Shown: positions 36,265 through 46,563, counted from the first letter of the stretch. The stretch: DNA of 64,000 nucleotides from Martinezella rhizogenes (GCA_013322215.1 JAAMEZ010000002.1:124001-188000), one strand, 5' to 3'. Notes: generated by a model not told the origin, from the sequence alone. Numbers and translations: made by a program.

Positions 36265-36564
36265 TCAGGCCAGCATGTGTCGAAGGATGCCCGCCGCAGC
36301 AATAGCGATTACCACGGTCGGCAGCACGGGCAATCGGGTTGCCGCCAACATTGTAACGAAAAGGGCGATGAGATCTGCCGGCCGCCCGGTGACGAAGTCC
36401 GGTGCGATGACCGTAATCAGGACGCAGCCCGGGGCGTTCTCCATGACGGTCCGCAAACGAGGGCTGAGGGTCCGGTTGCGCAGGAAGAGATACCCTCCGA
36501 CACGCGTAAGGTACGTGACCATCGCCATGCAGACGATGGCGCTGACATATAAAGGATCAAGCAT
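36265..36564 (-). CDS. azlD: AzlD family branched-chain amino acid transport subunit
   Basis: A 99-residue protein with four membrane helices: MLDPLYVSAIVCMAMVTYLT, LRTVMENAPGCVLITVIAP and the C-terminal PVLPTVVIAIAAAGIL. TYLTRVGGYLF is an AzlD hallmark. The ATG at 36564 lies 8 bases inside azlC, so the two are translationally coupled. AzlC and AzlD together form a small exporter linked to branched-chain amino acids and azaleucine resistance. Confidence 0.9.
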   Translation of the reverse strand: MLDPLYVSAIVCMAMVTYLTRVGGYLFLRNRTLSPRLRTVMENAPGCVLITVIAPDFVTGRPADLIALFVTMLAATRLPVLPTVVIAIAAAGILRHMLA

Positions 36565-37288
36565 CGGTTCGCGCCAACAGAAATGCAGAGAAGACACCGG
36601 AGAGTGCTCCGGCTGGAACATACCACGCCCCCGGAAGTACGAGGTATGTGGTCGCCGCAACCAACAGGCTGACCAGCCAGGGAAGGGCAGCCCTGGTGCC
36701 TTTCCACATCCCGGCAAGCATCACGAGAAATACGGCGGGGAAAGCCATATCAAACCCGTATCGCGTGACATCGCCGAGAACGGGGCCTACGAGTGCGCCT
36801 ATGGTCGTGAAGATGATCCAGCTGAAATAGAGGCCGAGAGCAACGCCGAAGAAATAGCCAAGGCTCAAGCTCCCGCCGGATTTCTTCGCATCGGCCAGGC
36901 CTATTGCCCAGCTCTCATCGCACATGAAAAACAAAGCCGTCAGCGCTTTTCTCTTCGAGAAGTGGCGGATGAAGGGGGCGAGCGCCGCGCCCATCAGGAG
37001 ATGGCGGCTATTGATCAGGAATGTAATCGCGACAATCAGCAGGATGTGCGGGGGAGACGTCCACAGCTCGACGGCCGCGAATTCCGATCCGCCGCCGAAG
37101 TTCAATCCCGTCATCAGGGGCACCTCCGCGGCGCTGAAGCCTTTGGCGGCCGCCTGTGCCCCGAGCACGAGTGCGAAAGGCACGAAGCCCAACATCACCG
37201 GTATCGAATCCCTGAAGCCTCGCCATCCTTCCGAGCGCCCTTGCGATCGGATACTGGCATCACCGGAAGCATAGTCCGTCACCTGCAA
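36557..37288 (-). CDS. azlC: AzlC family branched-chain amino acid permease
   Basis: A 243-residue inner-membrane protein of the AzlC/YgaZ family with about seven helices. Visible segments are FRDSIPVMLGFVPFALVLGA, then LNFGGGSEFAAVELW, the INSRHLLMGAALAP motif and FFMCDESWAIG. It is divergent from an Lrp-type regulator across 160 bases, the arrangement used by Lrp/AzlB to control azlCD. Confidence 0.93.
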   Translation of the reverse strand: MQVTDYASGDASIRSQGRSEGWRGFRDSIPVMLGFVPFALVLGAQAAAKGFSAAEVPLMTGLNFGGGSEFAAVELWTSPPHILLIVAITFLINSRHLLMGAALAPFIRHFSKRKALTALFFMCDESWAIGLADAKKSGGSLSLGYFFGVALGLYFSWIIFTTIGALVGPVLGDVTRYGFDMAFPAVFLVMLAGMWKGTRAALPWLVSLLVAATTYLVLPGAWYVPAGALSGVFSAFLLARTDA

Positions 37289-37400
37289 AACCTTCTGATC
37301 TCGAAATGTTGTCGCCTTTGGTATTGGCGGCGTTGAAGGGCGGACAATAGCGCAGTAACCCGCGATTTTGGTTGCGTTTTACTGTCAAAATTCTCAAAGA

Positions 37401-37417
37401 TTGGCATGGCATGCCAA
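37401..37417. promoter_or_regulatory. 17-base palindrome between azlC and lrp (regulator-binding site candidate)
   Basis: TTGGCATG-G-CATGCCAA is a perfect palindrome with 8-base arms, located 32 bases before the GTG start of the Lrp-type gene and about 110 bases before azlC. Lrp/AsnC proteins bind short dyads in such divergent regions. Confidence 0.6.
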
Positions 37418-37448
37418 CAATAGTGAATTTCGTAGCGGAGAAGTCCAA

Positions 37449-37907
37449 GTGAAGCTTGATTCCCTTGATCGTGCCATACTGCGCGTTCTGCAGCAGGATG
37501 GCAAAATCCAGAACACCGAGCTTGCTGCCAAGGTGGGCTTGTCTCCCTCTCCCTGTTTGAGGCGGGTCAAACTGCTGGAAGAGGCGGGTATCATCAAACA
37601 GTACGTTGCCATCCTCGATGCCGCGAAGCTCGATATGGGCTTCACCGTTTTTGTTCGCATATGGCTTTCCAGCCAGGACGAGGAGACGACGACGGCCTTC
37701 TATGAGGCGGCGGAAAAGCTGCCGCAGGTGGTCGAGTGCCATCTGATGGCGGGCGACTGCGATTTTCTTCTACGGGTCGTCGCGCCGGATCTGGAGGGAT
37801 ATAGGCGGTTCCAGATGGAACATCTCGGCCGCATCAAAGGGGTCAGGAACATCAAGACCGAAATTCCGATGCAGAAGATCAAGCAATCATGGCAAGTGCC
37901 GATTTGA
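37449..37907 (+). CDS. Lrp/AsnC family regulator
   Basis: A 152-residue Lrp-type regulator: HTH (LDSLDRAILRVLQQDGKIQN, then LAAKVGLSPSPCLRRVKLLE) and a RAM effector domain ending near IPMQKIKQSW. GTG 37449 follows GGAGAAG and gives the standard N-terminus; the open frame from 37368 would add an unrelated 27 residues. It is divergent from azlCD and probably senses amino acids. Confidence 0.9.
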   Translation: MKLDSLDRAILRVLQQDGKIQNTELAAKVGLSPSPCLRRVKLLEEAGIIKQYVAILDAAKLDMGFTVFVRIWLSSQDEETTTAFYEAAEKLPQVVECHLMAGDCDFLLRVVAPDLEGYRRFQMEHLGRIKGVRNIKTEIPMQKIKQSWQVPI

Positions 37908-37953
37908 TGGCGATGCCCTGTTCAGTGCAGGGAGACGCCCTTGGCGGCATTTC

Positions 37954-38958
37954 TCAGTAATTTTCCTGATACCACTCGACAAAGCGCTTTACGCCTTCGT
38001 CAACTTCGATCTGCGGTTTGAAGCCGGTCAGCGCCACCAAGAGGTCCGGAACGGCATAGGTGTTGTGGACGTCGCCGGGCTGCATCGGCAGCATCTTGCG
38101 GATCGCCTTCTTGCCGAGCATCGTCTCGATGGTCTCGACGAAGGTCATGAGCCCGACGGGCTGGCCGCCGCCGATGTTGACCACCCGGAAGGGGGCGTTT
38201 TTCGACAGCGTATCGATGACCGTCTCCGATACGATGCGGTTTTCCTCCGACGGCACGACACCGATGAGGCGGACGATGCCTTCGACGAGATCGTCGATAT
38301 AGGTGAAATCGCGGCTCATCTTGCCTTCGCCGTAGATTTCGATCGGCCTGTCATTGCGGATGGCGTCCACGAACTTGAAGAGAGCCATGTCCGGGCGGCC
38401 CCAGGGGCCGTAGACCGTGAAGAAGCGGAAGGCAGTCGTCGGCACATTGAAGAGATGGGCGTAGCTGTGGGCCATCAACTCCATGCTCTTCTTGGTGGCC
38501 GCATAGATCGTCATCTGCTCGTCGGCCTTGTCGCTTTCGGCAAAGGGGATCTTTTCGTTGGCGCCATAAACCGAGGAGGTCGATGCCAGAAGCAGATGTT
38601 TCGGCTGCAGGTTTCTCGCCAGTTCCAGGATGTTGAACGAGCCGACGAGGTTGGAATCGACGTAAGAACGCGGATTTTCGAGGCTATAGCGCACACCGGC
38701 CTGGGCGGCGAGGTGGACGATCACGTCGGGTTCGGCAAGTTCGGCCGCATGATCCAGCGCTGCCTTGTCCTCCAGCATGCCTGTCACGGCCTTGAAGCCG
38801 TTGGAGCGCGCGAGGATGGCGGTACGTTTCTCCTTGAGCTTGACGTCGTAATAGGGCGTCATGCCGTCAAAGCCGACCACAAAATGACCCTCGTCGAGCA
38901 GCCGCTTGGCAAGGTGGAATCCGATGAAGCCGGCGGTGCCGGTGATGAGGTAACGCAT
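37954..38958 (-). CDS. lpsL: UDP-glucuronate 4-epimerase
   Basis: A 334-residue extended short-chain dehydrogenase. It shows the Rossmann [29 protein letters not shown], and the catalytic Tyr and Lys in [11 protein letters not shown] (about residue 151). The sequence matches UDP-glucuronate to UDP-galacturonate epimerases, named lpsL in Sinorhizobium. It lies downstream of rkpK on the same strand, 71 bases apart, so both steps from UDP-glucose to UDP-galacturonate, used in lipopolysaccharide and capsule, are encoded together. A RIME element separates them. Confidence 0.93.
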   Translation of the reverse strand: MRYLITGTAGFIGFHLAKRLLDEGHFVVGFDGMTPYYDVKLKEKRTAILARSNGFKAVTGMLEDKAALDHAAELAEPDVIVHLAAQAGVRYSLENPRSYVDSNLVGSFNILELARNLQPKHLLLASTSSVYGANEKIPFAESDKADEQMTIYAATKKSMELMAHSYAHLFNVPTTAFRFFTVYGPWGRPDMALFKFVDAIRNDRPIEIYGEGKMSRDFTYIDDLVEGIVRLIGVVPSEENRIVSETVIDTLSKNAPFRVVNIGGGQPVGLMTFVETIETMLGKKAIRKMLPMQPGDVHNTYAVPDLLVALTGFKPQIEVDEGVKRFVEWYQENY

Positions 38959-38977
38959 TGATCGGCCTTTGCTTAAA

Positions 38978-39022
38978 GCATTTCCAGGAAAAGTGCGCAG
39001 CGGTTTTCCATTCGGAATGCGT
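38978..39022. repeat. RIME-like element, copy 3
   Basis: AGCATTTCCAGGAAAAGTGC, GCAGCGGTTTTCCATTCGG and AATGCGTAG follow the RIME core seen at 6586. It occupies nearly all the 71-base gap between rkpK and lpsL and may form a hairpin in the transcript that affects lpsL expression. Confidence 0.8.
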
Positions 39023-39029
39023 AGACGCC

Positions 39030-40352
39030 CTAAAGTGTGTCGTCGCTCGAGGGTCTGCCGACGCTGGTATAGGCAAAGCCGTGCTTTGTGACCTCGTCAT
39101 GGCGATAGATGTTTCTGAGGTCGACGAGGACTGGCGCCTTCATGACGGACTTCAGCCGGGCAAAGTCGAGTGCGCGGAATTGGTTCCATTCTGTCACGAT
39201 GACGAGCGCGTCGGCGTCGCGGGCAGCGCCATAGGCATCCTCGGCATAGGCGATGTTGTCGATCACCAGACGGGCATTCTCCATGCCTTCCGGATCGTAG
39301 CCCGTCACGGTGGCGCCGGCATCCTGCAGCGTCTGAATGATGGAGATTGCCGGGCTGTCGCGCATGTCGTCGGTGTTTGGCTTGAAGGTCAGGCCGAGGA
39401 CTGCGACCGACTTGCCTCGGATATCGCCGCCCATGGCCGTGACTACCTTGCGGCCCATGGCGCGCTTGCGGTTGTCGTTGATCGACACGGTCGTTTCGAT
39501 CAGGCGCACGGGGCTGTCGTAATCCTGCGCCGTCTTGGCGAGCGCCAGCGTGTCCTTCGGGAAACAGGAGCCGCCGTAGCCGGGACCCGCATGCAGGAAC
39601 TTTGAGCCAATGCGGCCGTCGAGGCCGATGCCGCGCGAGACCTCCTGCACATTGGCGCCGACCTTCTCGCAGAGATCGGCCATCTCGTTGATGAAGGTGA
39701 TCTTCATGGCGAGGAAGGCGTTGGCGGCGTATTTGATGAGTTCGGACGTCCGGCGGGAGGTAAAGAGCAGCGGCGCCTGGTTGAGGTAGAGCGGCCGGTA
39801 GACTTCGGTCATGACGCCGCGGGCGCGTTCGTCGTTGAGGCCGATGACGATGCGGTCAGGACGCTTGAAGTCCTCGATGGCGGCGCCTTCGCGCAGGAAT
39901 TCTGGGTTGGAGACGATGGCGACATCGGCATCCGGATTGGTTTCACGCACGATGCGTTCGACCTCGTCACCAGTGCCGACAGGCACGGTCGACTTGGTCA
40001 CGATGACGGTGAAGCCCTTGACGTGCTCCGCAATTTCGCGAGCGGCGGCATAGACGTAGGAGAGGTCGGCATGGCCGTCGCCGCGGCGTGAAGGCGTGCC
40101 GACGGCGATGAAGACGACGTCGCTTGTGGCAACGCTGGCCTCTACTTCCGTAGTAAAGGAGAGGCGGCCGGCGCGGACATTGTCTGCAACGAGCTGCTCG
40201 AGGCCCGGTTCGAAGATCGGTATTTCGCCGCGCCGCAGCGCTTCGATCTTGCTCGTGTCCTTGTCGACGCAAATGACATCATGGCCGAAATCGGCAAAGC
40301 AAACACCCGATACGAGCCCCACATAACCCGAGCCGATCATCGTGATGCGCAT
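39030..40352 (-). CDS. rkpK: UDP-glucose 6-dehydrogenase
   Basis: A 440-residue UDP-glucose dehydrogenase of standard length. N-terminal NAD-binding [19 protein letters not shown], the [12 protein letters not shown] motif, the central helix with [20 protein letters not shown], and the catalytic Cys in [16 protein letters not shown] (about residue 258) are intact. It makes UDP-glucuronate with two NAD+. The adjacent lpsL converts the product to UDP-galacturonate, as in Sinorhizobium. The 327-base gap upstream holds no gene. Confidence 0.95.
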   Translation of the reverse strand: MRITMIGSGYVGLVSGVCFADFGHDVICVDKDTSKIEALRRGEIPIFEPGLEQLVADNVRAGRLSFTTEVEASVATSDVVFIAVGTPSRRGDGHADLSYVYAAAREIAEHVKGFTVIVTKSTVPVGTGDEVERIVRETNPDADVAIVSNPEFLREGAAIEDFKRPDRIVIGLNDERARGVMTEVYRPLYLNQAPLLFTSRRTSELIKYAANAFLAMKITFINEMADLCEKVGANVQEVSRGIGLDGRIGSKFLHAGPGYGGSCFPKDTLALAKTAQDYDSPVRLIETTVSINDNRKRAMGRKVVTAMGGDIRGKSVAVLGLTFKPNTDDMRDSPAISIIQTLQDAGATVTGYDPEGMENARLVIDNIAYAEDAYGAARDADALVIVTEWNQFRALDFARLKSVMKAPVLVDLRNIYRHDEVTKHGFAYTSVGRPSSDDTL

Positions 40353-40679
40353 GAAATTTCAATCCTTTTGCTGGCGCCGGGCTTCGCGTCGAAACGCAAA
40401 GGCGGCATGGGCGATCGTCTGCGCTTATACACAGGATCGCGGGTGACGCCTATATGCGATGCCCGGTTTAGGAGAATTGCGACAGAAGTGTCACAAAAGC
40501 TTGTTTGTTTTCCTGTTGTGCTATTCGCGCGTTTGCCTCTTTTCTCAAGTGAAACGAAGCCTTTGTACTTTAAGCTTATGATTGCCTATTGCTTGTGATT
40601 GGTAGCATGTTGCCACATAATGAATTGGGCGCGGTCGCTTTGCGGGGCGACGGTGTAGTGGGCGGTTCGGGACTATTGC
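40353..40679. other. Intergenic region between rkpK and the acetyltransferase gene
   Basis: No coding frame here can be supported. A possible plus-strand promoter lies near 40590-40622 (CTTGTG, 18-base spacer, CATAAT). The spacer carries an imperfect dyad TGGTAGCATG/TTGCCA. The divergent genes presumably draw their promoters from this region. Confidence 0.4.
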
Positions 40680-41537
40680 ATGAAATCGACTTTTGCCGTG
40701 CGGACAATGCGGGCTGGCGAGCTGGAGCTTGCTCTGGAATGGGCTCGGCAAGAGGGCTGGAATCCCGGTATTGACGATGCGCTTGCCTTCTGGGAGGCGG
40801 ACCCGTCCGGCTTTCTGATCGGCGCCATCGGCGAGGTGCCTATCGGCTGTATCTCTGTCGTCCGCTATGGCGAGGCTTTCGCTTTTCTTGGCCTTTACAT
40901 GCTTCACCCCGAGTATCGTGGGCGGGGATATGGCAAGCAGCTTTGGAACAAGGGCATGATGCTTGCCGGCAATCGCACCGTCGGGCTGGATGGCGTCGTC
41001 GCGCAACAGGAAAACTACCGGCGGCACGGTTTCGAGACGGCCTATCGGACGCTGCGGTATGGCGGCATCCCCAAAGTGCCCGAGGTGGATGAACAGCAGG
41101 CAAAGCAGGTGGTGCCGGTTGCTGATGGCAAGCTCGATGGGCTGGTGCACTATGATGCGGAAATCTTCCCTGGCCTGCGTCATTCCTTCATCCGGGCCTG
41201 GTGCGGTGCTCCCGAAAGGCGCGCATCCTTCATCGTTGGCGGTGGCAGCAGGGTTCGCGGCTATGGCACGATCCGCCGCTGTTTCGAGGGTTACAAGATC
41301 GGTCCGCTGTTCGCCAACAAGCCGGAGGTCGCGCTTGCGTTGATGAGCAAGCTGCTGGCAAAGACCAAGGGCGCTCCGGTCTATCTGGATGTACCGGTCG
41401 ATAATGTCCAGGCAATCAGGCTCGCGGAGAATTGCGGTCTGTTACCGGTCTTCGAGACGGCGCGCATGTATCGCGGCCAGGCGCCGGCAATCCCGCTCGA
41501 TCGTGTGTTCGGCGTCACGACGCTGGAACTCGGATAG
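40680..41537 (+). CDS. GNAT acetyltransferase, two-domain
   Basis: A 285-residue protein with an N-terminal GNAT domain (residues about 5-135) including the acetyl-CoA loop HPEYRGRGYGKQLWN and a second, degenerate GNAT-type domain in the C-terminal half (GYKIGPLFANKPEVALALMS, DVPVDNVQAIRLAENCGL). This fold is typical of a family with unknown acceptors. It stands alone before a methyltransferase gene. Confidence 0.85.
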   Translation: MKSTFAVRTMRAGELELALEWARQEGWNPGIDDALAFWEADPSGFLIGAIGEVPIGCISVVRYGEAFAFLGLYMLHPEYRGRGYGKQLWNKGMMLAGNRTVGLDGVVAQQENYRRHGFETAYRTLRYGGIPKVPEVDEQQAKQVVPVADGKLDGLVHYDAEIFPGLRHSFIRAWCGAPERRASFIVGGGSRVRGYGTIRRCFEGYKIGPLFANKPEVALALMSKLLAKTKGAPVYLDVPVDNVQAIRLAENCGLLPVFETARMYRGQAPAIPLDRVFGVTTLELG

Positions 41538-41719
41538 CGGCTCCCGCGCCGGCATCTACGGCTTTCGCGGATATTAACCTTAACAGATGATTACCGGATC
41601 AGTTGGAGGTTAACTCAGCCTTGGCGGGCTGCATATTCAGTATAGCTGTTGTATAGATCATTGGGGGCGCCAAGGGGGAATTGAACAATGAATGTTCATT
41701 TTCTTGTTGGAGTCCGGCT

Positions 41720-42526
41720 ATGCATGTCATGGAAAGTATTAACCGGCAGACCTGGCGTAATCCCTGGGCCTTGCGCGACTATCGCCGCAGCAGCGGCTAT
41801 CTCAATGAAGGCGAGCGCACCGCCTTTACTATCGCTGCCCCGCAGACGGGCAGGGGGCGCATTCTCGATATCGGTGTCGGCGGGGGCCGCACCGCCCAAC
41901 TCTTGCGTGGCTTCGCAAGCGATTACATCGGCGTTGACTACACGCCGGAGATGGTCGAGCTTTGCCGAAAGAACCATCCAGACCTTCGTTTCGAGCATAT
42001 GGACGCTCGCGATCTCTCAGCATTTCGAGATGCCAGCTTCGATATGATCGTCTTCAGCTACAACGGCATCGATTCCGTCGATGCGGCGGGGAGGCTAACC
42101 ATCCTGAACGAGGTGGCGCGCGTTCTTGTTTCGGGCGGTGCTTTCGTCTTTTCGACCTTCCACCGCGGCTGGGGTGGCTTCGATCACCGCGTCGACTATC
42201 GCCGGCTGGAATGGACGTCCAATCCGGTGCGGCTCGGGCTGCGAACCCTGCGCTATGTCGAAGGCCGCATTTCCGGCACGCTGCGCCAGCGTCGGCTAAG
42301 GCCGCTCGAGGAGCGAGATGGCGAACATGCGATCCTGCTGCATGGCGCTCATGATTTCGGCGTCATGGTCTATGCGACGACGCCGGCGCAGGTGCAGTCG
42401 CAGCTTGCCGACGCGGGCTTTGCCATGCCGGTGCTGCTGCTTGATCTCGATGGCAAGTCGATCGGTGCGGTGGCATCGGCCGAACACGAATATTTCCACG
42501 TCGTCGCCCACAAGCCGGGCCTTTGA
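41720..42526 (+). CDS. SAM-dependent methyltransferase
   Basis: A 268-residue class I methyltransferase with motif I ILDIGVGGGRTAQLL (about residue 50), VDYTPEMVELCRKN, and DMIVFSYNGIDSVD. A long C-terminal portion (RRLEWTSNPVRLGLRTLRYV) may hold the substrate pocket. ATG at 41720 follows GGAG at 7 bases. The target is not clear from sequence; purA lies downstream. Confidence 0.82.
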   Translation: MHVMESINRQTWRNPWALRDYRRSSGYLNEGERTAFTIAAPQTGRGRILDIGVGGGRTAQLLRGFASDYIGVDYTPEMVELCRKNHPDLRFEHMDARDLSAFRDASFDMIVFSYNGIDSVDAAGRLTILNEVARVLVSGGAFVFSTFHRGWGGFDHRVDYRRLEWTSNPVRLGLRTLRYVEGRISGTLRQRRLRPLEERDGEHAILLHGAHDFGVMVYATTPAQVQSQLADAGFAMPVLLLDLDGKSIGAVASAEHEYFHVVAHKPGL

Positions 42527-42730
42527 CAGGGACGGGCATCGGTCGGATAAGGGCAACCAAGAGGCTCTGTCCGGCCGATAGCCGGGAAAATTCCTGTTGG
42601 AGGTGCTGATTCGTCATGCAAAAAGCCGAATCTCCTGAGACAACAGGGTCGCTTTCCCAAAAACAAAGCTTTATAGATGCGCGGGTTTGAGCAAGGCGCG
42701 CCGCCGCGCGCAGGAAGCGGGAATGGATAA

Positions 42731-44026
42731 ATGACGAATGTTGTAGTGATCGGCTCGCAATGGGGTGACGAAGGCAAAGGCAAGATTGTCGACTGGCTTT
42801 CGGAACGCGCCGATGTGATTGTACGCTTTCAGGGCGGCCATAATGCCGGTCATACGCTTGTCGTCGATGGCGTCAGCTACAAACTCGCGCTGCTGCCTTC
42901 CGGCCTCGTGCGCGGCAAGCTCAGCGTCATCGGCAACGGCGTCGTCGTCGATCCCCATCACTTCGTCGCCGAAGTGGAAAAGCTGCGCGCCCAGGGCATT
43001 GCCGTCACGCCTGATGTTCTGCGCATCGCCGAGAATGCGCCGCTGATCCTGTCGCTCCATCGCGATCTGGATGCCATGCGCGAAGATGCTGCTTCCAACA
43101 GCGGCACCAAGATCGGCACGACACGCCGCGGTATCGGCCCGGCCTATGAAGACAAGGTCGGCCGCCGCGCCATCCGCGTCATCGACCTTGCCGAGCCGGA
43201 AACGCTGCCGGCCAAGATCGACCGGCTGCTGACGCATCACAATGCACTGCGCCGCGGCATGGGCGTCGATGAAATCTCCTTCGATGCCCTGCACACCGAG
43301 CTGAGCTCTGTTGCAGAGCATATTCTTCCCTATATCGATCAGGTCTGGCGCCTGCTCGACGAGCAGCGCAAGGCCGGCGCCCGCATCCTTTTCGAAGGTG
43401 CGCAGGGTGCGCTGCTGGACAACGACCACGGCACCTATCCCTTCGTGACCTCCTCGAACACAGTTGCCGGCCAGGCCGCAGCCGGCTCTGGCCTCGGCCC
43501 AACGGCTCTCGGCTATGTGCTCGGCATCACCAAGGCCTACACGACCCGCGTCGGCGAAGGCCCGTTCCCGTGCGAGCTGCATGACGAAATTGGCAAGCAC
43601 CTGTCGACCGTCGGCCGCGAAGTGGGTGTCAATACTGGCCGTCCACGCCGCTGCGGCTGGTTCGACGCCGTGCTGGTACGCCAGACGGTAAAGACCTCCG
43701 GCATTACGGGTATCGCACTCACCAAGCTCGACGTTCTCGACGGCTTGGACGAGCTGAAGATCTGCGTCGGCTACAAGCTCGACGGCAAGGAAATCGACTA
43801 CCTGCCGGCAAGCCAGGCAGCGCAGGCCCGCGTCGAGCCGATCTACATCACGCTCGAGGGCTGGAAGGAATCGACCGTCGGCGCCCGTAAGTGGGCCGAT
43901 CTGCCGGCACAGGCGATCAAGTATGTGCGTCAGGTAGAAGAGCTGATCGGCGCGCCGGTGGCGTTGCTTTCGACCAGCCCGGAGCGCGAGGACACCATAC
44001 TTGTGACTGACCCTTTTGAGGGCTAA
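42731..44026 (+). CDS. purA: Adenylosuccinate synthetase
   Basis: A 431-residue enzyme that joins IMP and aspartate using GTP, the first step from IMP to AMP. The N-terminal [26 protein letters not shown], the [20 protein letters not shown] segment and [15 protein letters not shown] are all present. Length matches the bacterial family. It is on the plus strand, 61 bases before a large membrane protein gene. Confidence 0.97.
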   Translation: MTNVVVIGSQWGDEGKGKIVDWLSERADVIVRFQGGHNAGHTLVVDGVSYKLALLPSGLVRGKLSVIGNGVVVDPHHFVAEVEKLRAQGIAVTPDVLRIAENAPLILSLHRDLDAMREDAASNSGTKIGTTRRGIGPAYEDKVGRRAIRVIDLAEPETLPAKIDRLLTHHNALRRGMGVDEISFDALHTELSSVAEHILPYIDQVWRLLDEQRKAGARILFEGAQGALLDNDHGTYPFVTSSNTVAGQAAAGSGLGPTALGYVLGITKAYTTRVGEGPFPCELHDEIGKHLSTVGREVGVNTGRPRRCGWFDAVLVRQTVKTSGITGIALTKLDVLDGLDELKICVGYKLDGKEIDYLPASQAAQARVEPIYITLEGWKESTVGARKWADLPAQAIKYVRQVEELIGAPVALLSTSPEREDTILVTDPFEG

Positions 44027-44087
44027 AGTTGCGTATCTATGACGAATCCCGGCCCGGCTGCACACCGGGCATCATGAGAAAGTACTG

Positions 44088-46478
44088 ATGGCGGATTTTG
44101 TAGCAGTTATTCGACGGGCCGTTGACGGCCTGACGGACAATACTCCCGAGATGCGGGTCAAGGTTTACGATAGAGCTCGTGGTGCCGTGCAACGGCAGCT
44201 TGAGAGCATGAAGCCGCGCCCGCCCGAGGAAATGCTGCGCCGCCAGCTCGACAAGCTTGAGGCCGCGATCGTGGAGGTCGAGGCCGAACATGCCGAGGCC
44301 CTGCCGGGCGGTGAGGAGCCAGCGGTTGCCGAAGCGCCGGTGCCGCCTGAGGAGGTTGCTCCCGAACCCGTTCAGGACCATCACGCGGCCGAGGATGTGC
44401 ATCCAGAGCCGCATGCGGAAGAGCCTGCACCAGCTCCGGCCGAAGCGCATGCTCATGAAGAACCCGGCGTCGCGCAAGCCGACCACGAGCAACATGCCTA
44501 TGAGGAGCCGGCTGCACATGTCGAGCCGGATCATGCGCATGAGCATCAGCCGGCAGAGGAATGGCGCGAACCGCATCACGAAGAAGAGCCCCATGCTCCG
44601 GTTGCGGAACATGCCACCGTCGAACATCACGCCGAAGTTCACGAGGAGCCGACCCCCGAGCCGGTTTATCATGAAGAGCCGAAGGGCCATGGGAACGAGC
44701 CGCAGCACCATGTGGAAGAGGCGCCGGCAGTCGTTGCCGAGCCTGCGCCCGTGCAACCTGTGCCGCCGAAACCGGCCGACGATGTCATAAGCCAGGTCGA
44801 GCAGATTTGGGCCGAAGTCGATGCGCCGTCCTCCCATGTCGCACCCGAGCCGGCCGCCTCGCATGACAACGAGCCGGTTATGCCGGCCGCGGCTTTTGCG
44901 GAGGCACCCTTCGGCCAACCCGTCGAGGGACCTGTCAACGCTAAGGCGGCAGCCACCAACACGGGCTTTGCCTGGGACGCAGATGTCTTCGAGGAAATGC
45001 AGCCTGCACCGGCTGCTTCCAAGCCGGCACAGCAGCCTGCTCGGCAAATGCCGGAGAATGCCTTTGACGATGTCGATCTCTTTGCGGATGTGCATCCGTC
45101 CAGGAAGCCGGCGTCCGAGGTGGATGCAGCCAATGATGGCTGGCGCGAGCTCAAGGAGCTTGCGGGTTTCGACAAGCGCGCTGAAGACGAACGAGGCGGC
45201 GGCCCTGCTGTTCCGCCCGATCTCGACCAGGCGATGGCGGCGAAGCTGCAGGGCCGCAGCTTCCGCATGGAGCCGAAGCGCCGTCGTATCAATGTCACCG
45301 GCATCATCGTCACGCTCGTCGGCCTTGCGGTCGTCGGAGGCGGCGGCTACGCAGCCTGGCTGAACCGCGATGCGCTCAACAACATGGTGACGAAGCTCGT
45401 CAGCTCCGCTCCGAAGAATGCGACGACACCTGCGGCTTCGGATACGGCAAGCAGCAATCCCCCCCCGAGCAACGGCAATGCCGCAGCTCCTGCCCAGCAG
45501 GCGGCTGCACCGCAGCAGACCAACACGGCCGCTCAGCAGCCGGCAGGCGCCGGCAACACGGATGTCGCGGCATCGGGTAGCGACCCGAATACGGTCAATA
45601 CGAAGTTCACGCAGCGTCTTCTGGCCAACGGCACGGAAGAGGATGAAGGGCCGGCTCCGAACGGGCAGCCCGGCGTCGTGGAAGGCAAGTCCGTAGCCGA
45701 ACAGAACGTTGCCTCTGCGGCACCCGCCGCCACAGCAACGCCGCCGGCCGCCAACAATGCCGGTGCAGCCGCTCCGCAGACTCAGGCGCCCGCCACCGCC
45801 GCGCCGAATACGCCATCTGCCTCGACGGATCAGCAGGCACCCGCTGCCAACCAGCAGCAACAGTCCGCCGCCAACCAACCGCCACCCGTGACACAGCAGT
45901 CAGCTCCGGCGACCGACGGGCAGAAAGTTTTCCTCTATGAGGAGCGCCTCGGACAGACGTCGCCCACGGCTTTCCAGGGCACGGTCACCTGGTCGCTTCA
46001 GGAAGGCAAGGGGCCTGACGGCCGGCCGGAGCCTTCGGTGCAGGGTCTCATCACCGTCCCGGATCGTGGCCTGACGGCGACGATCACGGTCTCGCGGAAT
46101 TCGGACTCCTCGCTGCCCGCCAGCCATCTGATCGAGCTTGCCTTCCAGGTGCCGCCGAATTTCGAAGGTGGTGCGATCGACAACGTCCAGCGCGTCGCGC
46201 TGAAGGCGACCGAGCAGGATCGCGGCGATGCGTTGATCGCGGTTCCGGCCAAGGTGACTGACGATGTCTACATGGTCGCGCTCAACGATTTCCCGGATGC
46301 GCGCAAGACCAATCTCGATCTTTTGAAGAATCGCAACTGGATCGATATCCCGGTCGTCTATCGCAACGGCCGTCGCGCCTTGCTGACCATGGAAAAGGGG
46401 CCGACCGGCACGGATGCCTTCAACAAGGCGATTTCGGAGTGGCAGGCGCTTGGCGGCGTTGCGTCGAGCGGCCAGTAA
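44088..46478 (+). CDS. Large His/Glu/Pro-rich single-pass membrane protein
   Basis: A 796-residue protein of unknown function. Residues 1-75 are a helical N-terminal module (MADFVAVIRRAVDGLTDNTP). Residues 76-240 are a low-complexity stretch of Glu, His, Pro and Ala (EEPAHAEE-like units) with many His. A single hydrophobic helix near 404-424 (IIVTLVGLAVVGGGGYAAW) follows a basic RRR, so the N-terminus should be cytoplasmic. A Gln/Ala/Pro/Asn linker (440-610) and a globular C-terminal domain (610-796; KVFLYEERLG ... IPVVYRNGRRALLTMEKG) should be periplasmic. It lies between purA and rpoH; a rho-independent terminator follows. I do not recognise the family. Confidence 0.85.
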   Translation: MADFVAVIRRAVDGLTDNTPEMRVKVYDRARGAVQRQLESMKPRPPEEMLRRQLDKLEAAIVEVEAEHAEALPGGEEPAVAEAPVPPEEVAPEPVQDHHAAEDVHPEPHAEEPAPAPAEAHAHEEPGVAQADHEQHAYEEPAAHVEPDHAHEHQPAEEWREPHHEEEPHAPVAEHATVEHHAEVHEEPTPEPVYHEEPKGHGNEPQHHVEEAPAVVAEPAPVQPVPPKPADDVISQVEQIWAEVDAPSSHVAPEPAASHDNEPVMPAAAFAEAPFGQPVEGPVNAKAAATNTGFAWDADVFEEMQPAPAASKPAQQPARQMPENAFDDVDLFADVHPSRKPASEVDAANDGWRELKELAGFDKRAEDERGGGPAVPPDLDQAMAAKLQGRSFRMEPKRRRINVTGIIVTLVGLAVVGGGGYAAWLNRDALNNMVTKLVSSAPKNATTPAASDTASSNPPPSNGNAAAPAQQAAAPQQTNTAAQQPAGAGNTDVAASGSDPNTVNTKFTQRLLANGTEEDEGPAPNGQPGVVEGKSVAEQNVASAAPAATATPPAANNAGAAAPQTQAPATAAPNTPSASTDQQAPAANQQQQSAANQPPPVTQQSAPATDGQKVFLYEERLGQTSPTAFQGTVTWSLQEGKGPDGRPEPSVQGLITVPDRGLTATITVSRNSDSSLPASHLIELAFQVPPNFEGGAIDNVQRVALKATEQDRGDALIAVPAKVTDDVYMVALNDFPDARKTNLDLLKNRNWIDIPVVYRNGRRALLTMEKGPTGTDAFNKAISEWQALGGVASSGQ

Positions 46479-46504
46479 GCCAACCGGACATCAATGGATA
46501 TGGA

Positions 46505-46534
46505 AAAGGCGGGCTTTCGGCCCGCCTTTCTTTT
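46505..46534 (+). terminator. Intrinsic terminator after the large membrane protein gene
   Basis: A 10-base-pair stem AAAGGCGGGC / GCCCGCCTTT around TTTCG is followed by CTTTT, 27 bases after the stop. The convergent rpoH gene ends 30 bases beyond it, so it may serve both genes. Confidence 0.9.
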
Positions 46535-46563
46535 ATCGGTCAAAATCTTTTGTGAAGGAAACG

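Noticed and set aside
42671..44065. 464-residue minus-strand frame
   Set aside because: It is antisense to purA, a clear and complete gene.
44037..45878. 613-residue minus-strand frame rich in Arg, Gly and Leu
   Set aside because: It mirrors the Glu/His/Pro-rich coding of the plus-strand membrane protein; no start signal or domain is seen.
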